Shown: piece after piece, positions 18,301-29,339 of the stretch | Layout: the number at the start of each line of letters is the position of its first letter | How positions within the stretch are numbered: the first letter of the stretch is position 1 | Source of the DNA: Diphasiastrum complanatum | Taxonomy: Eukaryota > Streptophyta > Lycopodiopsida > Lycopodiales > Lycopodiaceae | DNA: 64,000 bases | Direction of reading: 5' to 3' | Assembly: GCA_029204225.1 (NCBI GenBank) | Contig: CM055107.1 | Coordinates: forward strand, 4,599,079 to 4,663,078 | The notes under the pieces: model-generated | Told to the model about the DNA's origin: nothing | Database searches by the model: none | The model's input: the letters and a program-made list of their open reading frames with translations, nothing else | Position numbers and translations under genes: made by a program

Positions 18301-21300
18301 CCAGTTGCATGGGGAGCATGATGTTCCCAACAGTCCTATGGTCTGCAGTTCAGAGCTCTGTCAGCTAATCGGAGACGAAGACCATCAGGTATTCTTATGT
18401 GACTTTCAGTTTATTCCTGAAGTTTCTATTTCCAGTTCTATTCAGCAGAAAATCAGTAAATTAGAAACTTTATTGTCTAAATTTAAAGATGTTTTTCCTG
18501 AAGATTTGCCACATGGTTTACCACCTAGCAGAGAGGTAGATCATGTAGTAAACCTAGTACTAGGTATAGCACCTGTTTCTAAACCTCCGTATCGGGTCAG
18601 CCGAACAGAGGATGAAGAAATAACTAGGCAGTTAACAGATTATCTTGGGAAAGGCCAAATTCAGACCAGTAGTTCACCATGGGCCTCACCAGTCCTATTG
18701 GTGAAAAAGAAAGAGGGGTCTATGCGTCTTTGCGTAGATTACAGAGCCCTCAATAAAGTCACAATTAAGAATAAATACCCTATGCCTCGGGCAGACGAGT
18801 TGTTTGACCAACTCGACGGGGCTAAGTTTTTCAGTATATTAGACCTCAGATCGGGATATCATCAAGTCCGTATTAAGTCAGAAGATGTCTCAAAAACAGC
18901 TTTTAGGACTCGTCACGGTCATTATGAGTTTAAGGTGATGCCGTTTGGGCTCACAAATGCTCCAGCTACCTTTATGACCTTGATGAACAGTGTCCTCATA
19001 CCATGCTTGGGTAAGTTTGTAGTCGTATTTTTAGATGACATCCTCTTCTACAGCAAAACGAGGAAGGAGCATCTAAAACACCTCAGAAAGGTGTTTTGAC
19101 TGCTCAGAAAGGATAAGCTTTGTGCTAAACAATCCAAGTGTGAATTCTTCGTTGAAGAACTTCGTAGGCAATTTTTCTGGCCCAGTATGAAAAAGGATGT
19201 CCACCAGTATGTAACCAGTTGCCAGAAATGTCAAGTAAACAAAGCAGAGCGTTTAAAGGCAGGAGGGTTGTTGCATCCCTTAGAAATACCAACTGGTAAA
19301 TGGGAGAGTATCTCCATGGATTTTATAGTAGGCCTGCCTAAAACCCAAAAGGGTAATGACGCTATATGGGTCACAGTTGACCGTCTGACCAAAATGGCTC
19401 ATTTCATTCCGACCAAAACAACCGTTAGAGCTCTAGAGTTAGCGAGGTTGTTTGTAGACGGGCTATTTAAATTGTACGGTCTACCTTCTGGCATAGTCAG
19501 CGACCGGGACAGTAAGTTTACTGGAAATTTTTGGAGGGCAGTATTCCATCATCTCCATACTAAACTTAATATGAGTACCACCGACCATCCATAGACGGAC
19601 GGTCAAACAGAGAGGGTAAATTAGGTGCTGGAGGATATGCTTCGTGCATACGTCAGCAAGAAGCAGACTAATTGGGAGGAGTATCTCTCGATATTAGAGT
19701 TTGCTTACAATAGTACCAAACATTCAGCTACGGGATACAGCCCATTTATGCTGATGTATGGTAATCAGCCACGCTCACCCACAGCTGTAGGGTTTAAACA
19801 AGAAAAAGTTGAAGCAGCCAGAAACTTTTTAGAGGACCTAAACCAGATGATAGAACATGCTAAGCGTAGCATTAGGCAGTCCCAGGATCGAGCTAGGCAT
19901 TATGCAGATCCACACAGACGGGATGTGCAGTTCTCCACTGGTGAGAAAGTCTACTTGAGAGTCCCAGTCGACTCTAAAACCCTCAAATCAGGAGTGTGTG
20001 CTAAGTTGTCTCCAAGGTATTGTGGTCCCTTTACCATCAGTAGGAGACTAGGCGAGGTCACCTATGAACTAGAACTCCCACACAGCAGTAAGGTTTTTCC
20101 AGACATTCATGTAAGTCAGTTACGAAAAGCCTTAACCAAAGCAGACAATCTGGTAGGGGACAGTGTTCTAGTTCTCCCATTGGATCCTCAGCAATCTCCA
20201 CATGAACCAGAGGAGATTCTTGATAGTAGAGAGACGCAGACTCGTCATACTCTATACCGAGAATATCTGGTTAAGTGGAATGATCAGCCTGTTGAGAATG
20301 CCACTTGGGAAAGAGGCAGCGTCCTTTGCAAGATTTTTCCAGACTTTGTCTTAGAGGACCAAGACGGTTCTTAAGGGGGAGGGAGTGTTACGAGCTCGTA
20401 ACCAGTGCCGAACCCTAGAGAACACAGATAGGTCAGATACCACAGTCAGGGTCGTGTCTAGCGTACACGACCAACAGGGCAAGACAGTGTGAGTAGTGTG
20501 CCCAGCACGGTCCATAGCCATGGCGAGCCTAACACAGCCTAGGGACCCTGTCAGCAGGATAGGGCTCCCAGTTGGGTCCTGACGTGCAGTCGGCCACGTC
20601 AGTGCCACGTGGCCGACACTTGGCAGTTGCATGCTACCAGTCGTCACACTGGGCTAAGAGGGGCTTACTCTATATCAGGGAGTAGGCAAGGTTGGGTGGA
20701 TCAGTTAGTGTTTGCCCTACTGTGGTGTTAGGATCTATTACAATCCGCCTGCTCCATAACTCGCTTGTCGCCTTTCTCCAACCAGTCACTTAGTTTGTCC
20801 TCCACAATATTTCCCCACAGCTTGGCCAATGGGTGACCTATCATGATTATTCTATAGTTGGTTGGCTTATGGCCGCTTTTGTGTCAAAGCACAACAATAC
20901 TCTATGACCAAACGGGTAGGAACCCTTCCTTGACAACATAATTAAACAAGTCAGTAATGTAGGGCACAAAAAAATCACAAGCAAGCTTAAATAACTTAGC
21001 CTAAAGGCATTCAATATCTTGAGCTTTGCCATTTGATAATCTAGTAATACCTTGTGCCACCTTGTTTTCTATAAAACAAGCTACTATGGAATGAAATGAG
21101 GAAGGAAAATAGGTCGCATCAGTTCTGCCATATGAATGTGTTGCATAATCAAACCAGGCTGTATTGGAAATATTATTGGCATGAACAATTTGTGGCTTGT
21201 GTTGAAGCTTCCTTCAGAAGCATTTGGGATTAGCTTAAAACTCCCACATTTGCTAGGATTGCAATGCACAAATGTATTATTGAGATGCAACATAACAAAC

Positions 21301-24300
21301 ACACAAAATTATTACCTACGTACTTTTTGTACCTTGAATCATGTCAAGCCATACATATTGTGGTCACTTATAGACCTTACTTTCCCATAGCTCTCCCAAC
21401 AACACAATGTCAATACCCTTCACCACCTCAGCAAAGCCAACTCTTTCACTCCTTGGAAAAGCCCTAGTCTGTAGGACTAGCTTGAGATGCATTTCATCTG
21501 GTTCCTAATAATACTACACGGTATTTGACTTGGCATTCATGGTCCTTGTGGATATCTTGGGATGTTTGTTTTCCTTTGAATCTATTTCTTCCTTACGCTA
21601 TATGGCAGTCCTGGTTTTACAACTACCTTGGGATGTGTTTGAGCTATTCCTACTGATGCTACATGGTCTTTCAGAGTCCTTTTGGATAGCTTGGGATGTT
21701 TTGTGCACCTCCAACCCCATTTCTTCCTGTTGTTGTATGACACTCTTCATCAATATGACTCAGTTCGGATGCATTTCTATTTTGATTATGGATACATTTC
21801 TATATCTTGATTATCTCGTGCTATCCCAATGGACAAGTGATTCAAAGGGAGAGTATCAACATGTTCTTGATTCCTAAAGCATTAAATGAAAATGTTGTTG
21901 CCAAATACCAACAAAATTCTACCAATGTGTTCCCTAAGAATCTTGCTACCACTTCCAATAGGACTTTGCTACAATTTACCAGAACTTAAAAAGAATCCTA
22001 GAACATTTCGTAGATCCACAACATATGAAACAAGGTCGTTTTAAATGTTGCTCCATATGCGTTTTGTATAGAACATGAGAAGGCCTACCATGTTCCATTG
22101 CAAAACAATTTTTGACGTCTGTTTTATTAATTGGTAAACTTTTTTTCCGCGGCTCTGTCATTGTGATTCTAGTGTTGGTTCTACAAATATCATGTATGGC
22201 AGCCTGGAGATTATGGTTTTCCACAGTACAGTGAGATCTTAACGTTGTGGCATCCCAACAAACAGGATAAATTCTGTTACTGCGCTAGATCAGTGTGAAC
22301 CTGTACGTCTCTATGGCAAAAGATTACCTAACTCACTCTCCAGAGCAGAAGTAAAGAATAATTCTGAAGTAAAACAAAAGGAGCAAAGACTTGCTCACCA
22401 CCAAGCCACGAACGTCCAGCAACTTACTGTATCCGATGCTCTTCCTTGAGCCGTACGTACAAAACAATACACCCAGTTCCAAAGACCTCAAAAAGGGCTT
22501 CTATGCCGCTATAATGAAATACTCTGCATTATGAGTGAACTCACCATGGTTCCATTGTGCCCCTCTGATAGACCAGAAGTACCATGTGATCATGGAACTA
22601 CTTTGCTAAGCTTAAGCTTATCTGGCCACAGCATATCACGCATTTGTAATATCTTGAAGTCGTCTGGTATATTATGTGGCAGAATTTCTACATTGTCGCT
22701 TTATGCTGCATTCATTAACTATTGCTGGCATGTTTTGACATCATGTTCATGGTTGTGTGGCAGTTTGATGCATGCCGCAACTGTCGGAGTACACCCCCTT
22801 ACAATTGCTGGTTGGTAAGTTGCCGTAATAGCAATCAGTCACTGTTGATGGGAAGATTCATATCAAACAAGCTGGATAGTGATGAAGTTAAATTTGATTT
22901 ATTCCTGCAATTGATCTTTTTGTTTAGAATGCAGGTGTGGGCTCACAACCACAGCTTTCAACCTTCTTCCAGTCGGTTGCCTTGATGGAGGGCGAGCTAT
23001 GCAGGTATTCTTGGTTGAATTTGGGGATTTCCAAGAAACAGATGAGATCAATAATCTTGGATAATAAACATTGAATTGAGATTTTGTCTTCTGTGAGCTG
23101 GAAGTTTTATGAGTCAGTTGGGAAAAATTTAAGAAGCTACTCTTCTATACTTACCATATTTTCAATGATTCTAGTCTGCATGTACTACTATCCACCGAGG
23201 TTGTGAGGAATACATTATCCAAGGCTTCCTCATGGGTAGCTTCAGTTTTTTTATTAATATGATCAACATTTTGTAAGATGCTTTACCTTGAATCTATGCA
23301 TTTGTGGTTGTGCGAACAATAGTATAAGCACTAGGAGTTTAAAGCTGGCTATAGAAGCAATATTATTTCAATCCTGTTAACTGATTTTACGGGATCGATT
23401 TTTTGAAATGAACAATTACACCAATTGTCTTTTGAAGCATCAGCTGTGCTGTATGTCTTATGTTATGATAATGAAAGCCTGAATGTTTTTAATATGAGCA
23501 GGAAACTTCAATTTGTATAAAGAACTGGTACTGTTAGGAAATCGAGATCTGGTTTATGTCTTCAGTTTTGAAAAGATCCATATGTTGATCTAAATGGTTT
23601 ATTTTTATTTTTATAGGCAGCGTTTGGAAAGACAGCGCTGAGTGTCTCTGGAGTTATAACCTATTTGCTACTTGGTCTTGGAGTGGTAAAACATTCATGT
23701 CTCTCACGATGCAAATATGAGAAACAAGGAGTCTACTCGAAGTTTCAATTTTCTGTTTATCAGATATTCATGGCCTCTGTGATGACTGCTACTTTGTCTT
23801 TGTATAATGAGTTGGAACTCACTGCTGTACTGGTTAAGCTTATGTGGTAGTTTGAGATCTGCCTCGTGGTCATTTGTTATTCTACTCTGGATTGCTTGCA
23901 GCTTGGTGGACCACTGTCGTTGCCATGGGGTTTATACATTCTAATTGTCCAGGTATGTCTGCTCTTATTCGGCATGTTTCCAAGATAGAGTGATGAAAGT
24001 AGTCACATGTTCATCTGCATAATTCATGCTAATTCACTCACACTTGCCTTTTTAGCTTATCAGGACGGTTCACATTATACTGTAATATCATGTGGGAACC
24101 TCTCTGCATTTCAGCTCCAATCCTGTGTAGTCATTATTTTATCACGCCTTTCTCGTTATTGTGTTATGATGGGCCCAGGAGATACGTCACAACCAGTGCA
24201 TTGACATGGCCCTTGTAGGTGCGTGATTTAGGCTCATGTGCGCATACTATATTTGACTCCTTAAATATTCGTCCAGAAGGGCACTGACGTAGCCACTTTT

Positions 24301-26771
24301 AGATGCGGCTGGGATTTGGATTTGTCAATGAAGCTCTAGCTTCTGATCACCATTTAGGTGCTGAGGAATAACAGCCCAACAAGAAGGCCTAACTCGGCCA
24401 ATCTGTCCTTGCGAACTTGTATCTTGTGCTCCCTGTCAGTCACTTGGCTTACAAGAACTTTCTTCTCCAAGTGCTGTAAGCTTGGTCCACAAGTCCCTTC
24501 TTGGTCAGTTATTGATACCTGTGGAGATATCAACTTTTTAGGAATGTCCTAGCTCCCTTTGACAGTATGTCCTTGATCACCTTTGGAGTCTTGAGGGGAA
24601 AGGAATAACTGTTCGATTTCTTTGTTCTTGGGGCTGGTTTTGGTCAGGGTGAGGAATCAGGCTTGCCCTCTGGGGAGTTCTCTGCAGTTCATCCTCCACG
24701 CTGTGGCTGGCTAAAATTGTATGGAAATCAGTTTTTAGACTGGTAAAATTTGTGGTTTGATGGACCATTTTGAACCTTTTTTTAGTTGTTTTTTAAACAC
24801 AAAGATGTGCAATGGGTGTGTGTACATGTGCTTGTGGTTTTCATTCCTGGAATGGTTGTGTTGTCTTTGACATTCTAGACCTACCGTCTCTTGAAGCAGA
24901 CTTTAAAAGTTAGATTGAAGTAGCATAAGCATCTTAAAAAATTCATAGTTTGCTATGGTGAGCTCTCTGATTAAATTGGGTATTATCCTCGAAGCCTGCA
25001 AAGCAACTCCTGTGCCTTGGTGCAATAAGTTTAATATTACCTTTGCAGTACTGGAAAATCTTTTTAACATACAGCATGATATAGCACTATTAGTTCTGTT
25101 ACCCTTCATCCAGGTGAATAGAAGATACATCTTCCACATTATTATGGAGTTTTTAGTCTGCTTGCAAGGACTTGAGGTTACTTGCATCATCACAGAAGTT
25201 TTGAAGACAGATAAGTTTTGTCTTTCTCTTGCTTGTTAGAGATACATAGAACTTTGGGATGTCATGAAAAAGCTAAAAAATTGCAAGAGAATTTTGGCCG
25301 AAATAAGAGCTCATGCGACCTGTAATATGTTCTTAGACGCAACTACATATCTTCTAAATCATATGCATATCCCACATAAGGCCATTCTTCACAAAAGTAC
25401 CAGATATATGCCACTGGCCTGCTGGGGCTTGGTGTAAAGTGTTTGTTGTCACCTCTTTGATTACTTTGGAAGTTACTACTTGACCAGAATCGACTGGTGA
25501 CCATGTAATTACTTATCGAGCTTAAAGGGGGGTTTAGTTGAAGAAATAGCGATTATTATCTACATTACTCACATGAAGAAAGGATTTGTGTGTTGACGTC
25601 TGGGAATCTTTGTCTCTATATGCTGTTTTGGAATAATGCATTTCTTATTAATCAGAATGTCAATCAATCATATGTTTAAACTTTATGATGTATTATCTCA
25701 GTTATAGTTGATCTTAATTTTGGAATTTGCGTTGCAGCTTGTCTATTTTCAGCCTTTAATTCTTATATCATTTTCCATGATTGCATATGGCTTCTTCCGA
25801 TTTGAGATCTACCAGCAATTATATTTGCTCGAGTCCTGGGTTGTTTTAGAGATAAAGTAATGATCACGTAGGACGTTGACAAATAGGTATAAAGAAATTG
25901 TAATATCTTTTGAACAGATACTCTTCCCAGTATGGAAGAATTCTGGCCTCCATCTACATGCACAACTTGATTTATCAGTTTTTAAGCTTTTTGCATGGGA
26001 ATGTTTGCAGTTAATTTGATGCCCAAAAAGATGTAGTTAAAGTGGTTATAAAAGACTTGAATTTTAGACTCTTATGGCTTTATCTTTGTTATTTCAGCTT
26101 TGGTATGTACTATGTTTAAGATGATTAATAATACAAAAATGAGGAGCTAAGGAGCCTGCTTTGTGTCTAGTGTTTTGTATTTCTTATTTTGTCTAAGGCT
26201 TGGTAACTCTTCTTTACACATTATGGTCCCTGTTATTTATTTTATGTTATTTTAAAAATTTCTCTTACTTCTTCCTTAACACTGGGTCTACCCAAGAGAA
26301 TCCGGATTCTTTTGAAACTTAGATAGCAACTCACGCTTGGGTACTGATGAGACATAAGTAGTGCTGGTTAGCTAAGATTTTCTAACTTCTTGTTTATTGA
26401 ACTCTATATAATTGTTTTGATGTCAATATTTTGACTTCTGTTGCAATTATAATTTATCCATGCTTTACCTATGACATCACTGACTTCTCAAATTAAATTT
26501 TTGAATTTGGTTATGTTCCAATCTCACAAAATAGATATAAGACTTAATCTGATGCTTATTAATCAAGAGTGCTCCTTGACATTGCTTCTCTGATATGTTC
26601 TTATAGCGATCACCGGAGAAATTGTGCTTAAATGACGTGACTGGAGTAGGACCTTGGAGAAAAGCAGCTCTTGCACTTTCACTTGTGCTAGTTGGTGTGA
26701 CACTACTTCCCCTTTGGGATAGCCTTGCTGAAGAGCTCGGAATAGGCCTTGCATCAGCTCCACTACTATAA
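15109..26771 (+). CDS. EGY2: EGY2-like chloroplast site-2 protease, C-terminal part in six exons
   Basis: Spliced exons (15109-15318, 22764-22814, 22935-23004, 23617-23685, 23902-23952, 26607-26771) keep one frame and end at TAA 26769-26771. The product reads [94 protein letters not shown], then [20 protein letters not shown] and [20 protein letters not shown]. This is the C-terminal half of EGY proteins, intramembrane zinc metalloproteases of plastid membranes; [10 protein letters not shown] is the site-2-protease (N/L)PDG-like motif supplying the third zinc ligand. Several hydrophobic segments are membrane spans. The GCLDGGR form fits EGY2 best as I recall the family. The HExxH exon and transit peptide are not in the window. 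All seen introns are GT..AG; the first is 7.4 kb through retroelement insertion. No stop is seen in any exon, so the gene may be active. Confidence 0.92.
15319..16041. other. intron sequence left of the gypsy insertion
   Basis: AT-rich, no coding family recognised. It ends at the broken edge of the gypsy 5' LTR. Confidence 0.5.
16042..16161 (+). repeat. gypsy 5' LTR, last 120 bp only
   Basis: Matches the end of the 358-bp LTR from GCAGTTGCATGC to TCTATTACA. The U3 part is absent; intron sequence lies to its left. Confidence 0.92.
16162..16690 (+). other. primer-binding site and gypsy leader
   Basis: AAGTATCAGAGC at about 16163-16175 is a slightly mutated initiator-Met tRNA primer site (TGGTATCAGAGC in sister copies). 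The leader follows; GAGCGCTGGAC near 16170 recalls the repeated GCGCTG motif of the other copies. Confidence 0.8.
16691..17719 (+). pseudogene. gypsy gag (matrix/capsid)
   Basis: Starts [20 protein letters not shown] in a good context after the leader. An acidic coiled coil spans the first ~90 residues. Residues ~120-280 are a retrotransposon gag capsid core ([56 protein letters not shown]). Stops at 17228, 17558 and 17573 are all TAG where the sister copy has CAG. Gag would build the virus-like particle in which reverse transcription takes place. Confidence 0.9.
17720..18151 (+). pseudogene. gypsy nucleocapsid zinc knuckle and aspartic protease
   Basis: [17 protein letters not shown] is a CCHC knuckle (C-x2-C-x4-H-x4-C) for RNA binding. 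About 80 residues on, [20 protein letters not shown] is the retropepsin active-site region, with DDG in place of the usual D(S/T)G. The minus copy has DDEVTHNF at the same spot, so both protease sites look damaged. A TAG at 18149 (CAG in the sister copy) ends this part. Confidence 0.88.
18152..19155 (+). pseudogene. gypsy reverse transcriptase
   Basis: Frame continues [20 protein letters not shown] (protease end), then [74 protein letters not shown] (motif A Asp), [18 protein letters not shown] (motif B) and [11 protein letters not shown] (motif C; FLDD). A TGA at 19097 replaces a CGA codon. The fold is cut at CEFFVEE, where the deletion fuses it to integrase. All three catalytic Asp positions are still encoded, but the RNase H is lost. 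Confidence 0.92.
19160..20374 (+). pseudogene. gypsy integrase with C-terminal chromodomain
   Basis: Begins inside the HHCC zinc domain ([20 protein letters not shown], then QKCQ), so the two His are deleted. The core has [10 protein letters not shown] (first Asp), [16 protein letters not shown] (second Asp) and [14 protein letters not shown] (Glu region). TAG codons at 19592 and 19622 interrupt it. From 19625 the frame is clean: [20 protein letters not shown], the SH3-like domain, then the chromodomain [20 protein letters not shown] near the end. Confidence 0.92.
20371..20385 (+). promoter_or_regulatory. gypsy polypurine tract
   Basis: AAGGGGGAGGGAG directly before the LTR start at 20386, as in the other copies. 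Confidence 0.9.
20386..20742 (+). repeat. gypsy 3' LTR (357 bp)
   Basis: TGTTACGAGCTCGTAAC..TCTATTACA. It keeps both the terminal palindrome and the GTCGGCCACGT/ACGTGGCCGAC stem (about 20588-20617). The right neighbour is a LINE RT fragment. Confidence 0.95.
20743..21065 (-). pseudogene. LINE reverse transcriptase fragment (RT0 to RT1 region)
   Basis: Minus-strand translation gives [40 protein letters not shown], then [20 protein letters not shown] and [14 protein letters not shown]. These are RT0 (KA.DIE.L) and RT1-2a of the same LINE clade as copy C (compare RTIMIGHVLAKLYG), but clearly diverged. Three stops break it. The gypsy 3' LTR abuts it, so the gypsy probably inserted into this older LINE. 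Confidence 0.82.
21066..22763. other. rest of EGY2-like intron; no gene seen
   Basis: AT-rich intron. Between 21530 and 21700 variants of CTTGGGATGTTT recur several times, but no coding family is recognised. It ends in the acceptor GTGTGGCAG. Confidence 0.55.
22764..22814 (+). CDS. EGY2: EGY2-like exon b ([16 protein letters not shown])
   Basis: A 51-base exon with acceptor GGCAG and donor TTG|GTAAG. It carries the conserved HAATV.VHPL.IAGW block that precedes the LDG motif. Confidence 0.92.
22935..23004 (+). CDS. EGY2: EGY2-like exon c ([12 protein letters not shown] zinc-ligand motif)
   Basis: Encodes [20 protein letters not shown] then AMQ. The Asp of LDG is the expected third zinc ligand. 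Donor CAG|GTATTC follows. Confidence 0.93.
23617..23685 (+). CDS. EGY2: EGY2-like exon d
   Basis: Encodes [23 protein letters not shown]; acceptor TTTATAG, donor GTG|GTAAAA. A membrane segment. Confidence 0.9.
23902..23952 (+). CDS. EGY2: EGY2-like exon e
   Basis: Encodes [17 protein letters not shown], the conserved LGGPL.LPWGLY block; acceptor TTGCAG, donor CAG|GTATGT. Confidence 0.92.
23953..26606. other. last EGY2-like intron (2.65 kb); no gene seen
   Basis: GT (23953) to AG (26606). A minus-strand stretch near 24400-24770 looks like worn coding sequence with heptad-like Leu spacing but could not be assigned. The rest is AT-rich. Confidence 0.55.
26607..26771 (+). CDS. EGY2: EGY2-like last exon and stop codon
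   Basis: Encodes [20 protein letters not shown] through [15 protein letters not shown] and ends in TAA. It has the RTPEKPCLNDVT-like and WDELAEE-like blocks of the family's C-terminus. Acceptor TTCTTATAG. Confidence 0.93.
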   Translation, partial: RSPEKLCLNDVTGVGPWRKAALALSLVLVGVTLLPLWDSLAEELGIGLASAPLL

Positions 26772-27220
26772 GCAAAAAACCATGGTGGAGATTGTAGGTT
26801 TACTTCGTAGAGCTATAAGTCAGAATCTTGTTAATCATGTGAAGGATTTACTGAAAAGTATGTAGCAACTTAAATTTCATGGCAATTTTTTCTCCATAAG
26901 GGGCTGTAATAATAGAGTAGCTGAGATCCAAAGGATGATATGACGAAAAGTATATCATAATGTGCTGTTTGTTTTCTAACTGAAATGGCCATACTATGTT
27001 TGTATTTGATTGCTGCTTTATTGACTGACGTACACATTTGAAGAAAGTTTAGGCTAAGATTTTGAAATTCTTATTGTCATCTAACGTCAATGTCTTTCAT
27101 GAGTCACTTTTGAGTTTGGACCAGGTTCGTTAAAGTTAGGTAGGAGCTGTAAATTTAACTGCGTAGGAAAAATTTGCCGGCATAATAGGATCAGGCTGGT
27201 GTAAAAAATTGCTGAGTTAC
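26772..27220. other. EGY2-like 3' flank
   Basis: AT-rich sequence between the stop codon and the inverted gypsy LTR, presumably 3' UTR and downstream region. No clear AATAAA box was fixed. Confidence 0.5.
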
Positions 27221-27575
27221 TATAATAGATCCTAACACCACAGTAGGGCAAATACTAACTGATCCTCCCAGCCTTGCCTACTCCCTGATATGGAGCAAGC
27301 CCCTAGCCCAGTGTGAGGCCTGGTAGCATGCATACTGGCAAGTGTCGGCCACGTGGCTTTGATGTGGCCGACTGCACGTCGGGACCCAACGTGGGGCCCT
27401 ATCCTGCTGACAGGGTCCCTAGGCTGTGTTAGGCCCACCATAGCTATGGACCGTGTTGGGGCACACTACTCACACTATCTTGCCTTGTTGGTCGTGTACG
27501 CTGGACGTGACCCTGACTGTGGTATCTGACCTCCTGTGTTCTCTAGGGTTCGACACTGGTCACATGCTCGTAACA
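27221..27575 (-). repeat. gypsy 3' LTR (355 bp)
   Basis: LTR start TGTTACGAGCATGTGACC at 27575. It differs from the copies at 408 and 20386 at many sites, often C/T or G/A changes, and so forms a sister subfamily with 33126-33486. Confidence 0.94.
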
Positions 27576-27586
27576 CTCCCTCCCCC

Positions 27587-28440
27587 TTAAGAACCGTCTT
27601 GGTCCTTTAAGACAAAGTCTGGAAAAATCTTGCGAAGGACGCTGCCTCTTTCCTAAGTGGCATTCTCAACAGGCTGATCATTCCACTTGACCAGGTATTC
27701 TTTGTATAGAGTATGACGAGTCTGTGTCTCTCTACTGTCAAGATTCTCCTCTGGTTCATGTGGAGGTTGCTGAGAATCCAATGGGAGAACTAGAACACTG
27801 TCCCCTACCAGGTTTTCTGATCTGGCTAAGGCTTTTCGTAACTGGCTTACATGAAAGACTGGAAAAACCTTACTGTTGCGTGGGAGTTCTAGTTCGTAGG
27901 TGACCTCGCCTAGTCTCCTACTAATGGTAAAGGGACCACAATACCTAGGAGACAACTTAGCACACACTCCTAATTTGAGGGTTTTAGAGTCAACTGGGAC
28001 TCTCAAGTAGACTTTCTCACCAGCGGAGAACTGCACATCCCGTCTACGTGGATCTGCATAATGCCTAGCTCGATCCTGGGACTGCTTAATGCTACGGTTA
28101 GCATGTTCTATCATCTAGTTTAGGTCCTCTAAAAAGTTTCTGGCTGCTTCAACTTTTTCTTGTTTAAACCCTACAGTTGTGGGTGAGCGTGGCTGGAAAC
28201 CGTACACAGCATAAATGGGTTGTATCCCGTAGCTGAATGTTTGGTACTATTGTAAGCAAACTCCAATATCGAGAGATACTCCTCCCAATTAGTCTGCTTC
28301 TTGCTGACGTATGCTCGAAGCATATCCTCCAGCACCTGGTTTACTCTTTCTGTTTGACTGTCCATCTGGGGATGCGGTAGTACTCATATTAAGTCTAGTA
28401 TGGAGATGATGGAATACTGCCCTCCAAAAATTTCCATTAA
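27587..28440 (-). pseudogene. gypsy integrase C-terminus and chromodomain
   Basis: Pieces 28365-28171 ([20 protein letters not shown], catalytic Glu region), then 28114-27653: [20 protein letters not shown] (SH3-like domain) and [17 protein letters not shown] (chromodomain). A TAG at 28115 replaces CAG (LN*MIEHA against LNQMIEHA). Frame breaks near 28170 and 27652. The stop is at 27587-27589. Confidence 0.9.
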
Positions 28441-29239
28441 ACTTACTGTCCCGGTCGCTGATTATGCCGGAAGGTAGACCGTACAATTTAAATAACCCAT
28501 CTACAAACAACCTCGCTAACTCTAGAACTCTAAGGATTGTTTTGGTTGGAATAAAATGAGCCATTTTGGTCAAACGGTCAACTGTGACCCATATAGCGTC
28601 ATTACCCTTTTGGGTTTTAGGCAGGCCTACTATAAAATCCATGGAGATACTCTCCCATTTACTAGCTGGTATATCTAAGGGCTGTAACAACCCTCCTGCC
28701 TTCAAACGCTCTGCTTTATTTACTTGACATTTCTGGCAAGTGGTTACATATTGTTGGATGTCCTTTTTCATACTGGGCCAGAAAAATTGCCTACGAAGAA
28801 GCTCATAGGTCTTCTGAATGCCTGGGTGCCCCACACTAGGATTGTTATGACACTCATATAGGACCTGCTGCTTATAATCCTCTGAATTGGGGACACATAC
28901 TCTATCTCTATAGAGCAAGTACTCATCCTGAATGGAATATTGTTTCCATTTGAATCCTTGAGTCAACTGACCCTCAACCACTTGGGTTTGCTTGGGTAAT
29001 ACAGGCTCAGAGTCCTCAACGTCATCTGACGTATACTCGGACTCATCATCCTCAATGGAAGCTGCCGTATTCTTGGATGAACTGGCACCAGCCCCGGGAA
29101 CTGGTGGAGTCTGTAACTCTCTGCTCTGGACTGAGTTCCAGATAGTAGAGAAGAATGCATCATGCTGGCACTTCCCTCTCAAGGACTCGAGTAACTCATT
29201 ACGAATCTGAGTAAAACTCAGCTCGTTTATCATAGGCAT
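28289..29239 (-). pseudogene. gypsy integrase zinc domain and catalytic core
   Basis: Complete HHCC zinc domain: HNNPSVGHPGIQKTYELL ... TTCQKCQ. Core: [20 protein letters not shown] (first Asp) and [20 protein letters not shown] (second Asp). The end shifts frame (SPDGQSNRKSK), with the Glu region continuing at 28365. It would insert the cDNA into chromatin. Confidence 0.92.
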
Positions 29240-29339
29240 CTACTAAGGGCATCTGCTACTGTATTGAATTTCCCCCGTCTCTATCTGATAGACATATCAA
29301 ACTCTTTGCATCGACTCTGACCAACGAGCTTTCCGACCT

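Larger units (their letters stand above)
16042..20742 (+). mobile_element. decayed Ty3/gypsy chromovirus in the EGY2-like intron
   Basis: Order: 5'-truncated LTR, PBS, leader, gag, zinc knuckle/protease, RT, integrase, chromodomain, PPT and full 3' LTR. About 1.1 kb is missing relative to the minus copy at 27221-33486: the text jumps from RT (CEFFVEE, about 19155) to the integrase zinc domain ([11 protein letters not shown], about 19166), removing the RT connection and RNase H. Nonsense codons lie at 17228, 17558, 17573, 18149, 19097, 19592 and 19622. Its orientation is the same as the host gene, so its LTR polyadenylation signal could affect host transcripts. No target duplication is left because the left LTR is cut. 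Confidence 0.93.

Noticed and set aside
24358-24770. Minus-strand coding-like stretch in the last EGY2-like intron
   Set aside because: Heptad-like leucines suggest worn LINE ORF1, but no motif could be aligned by eye.
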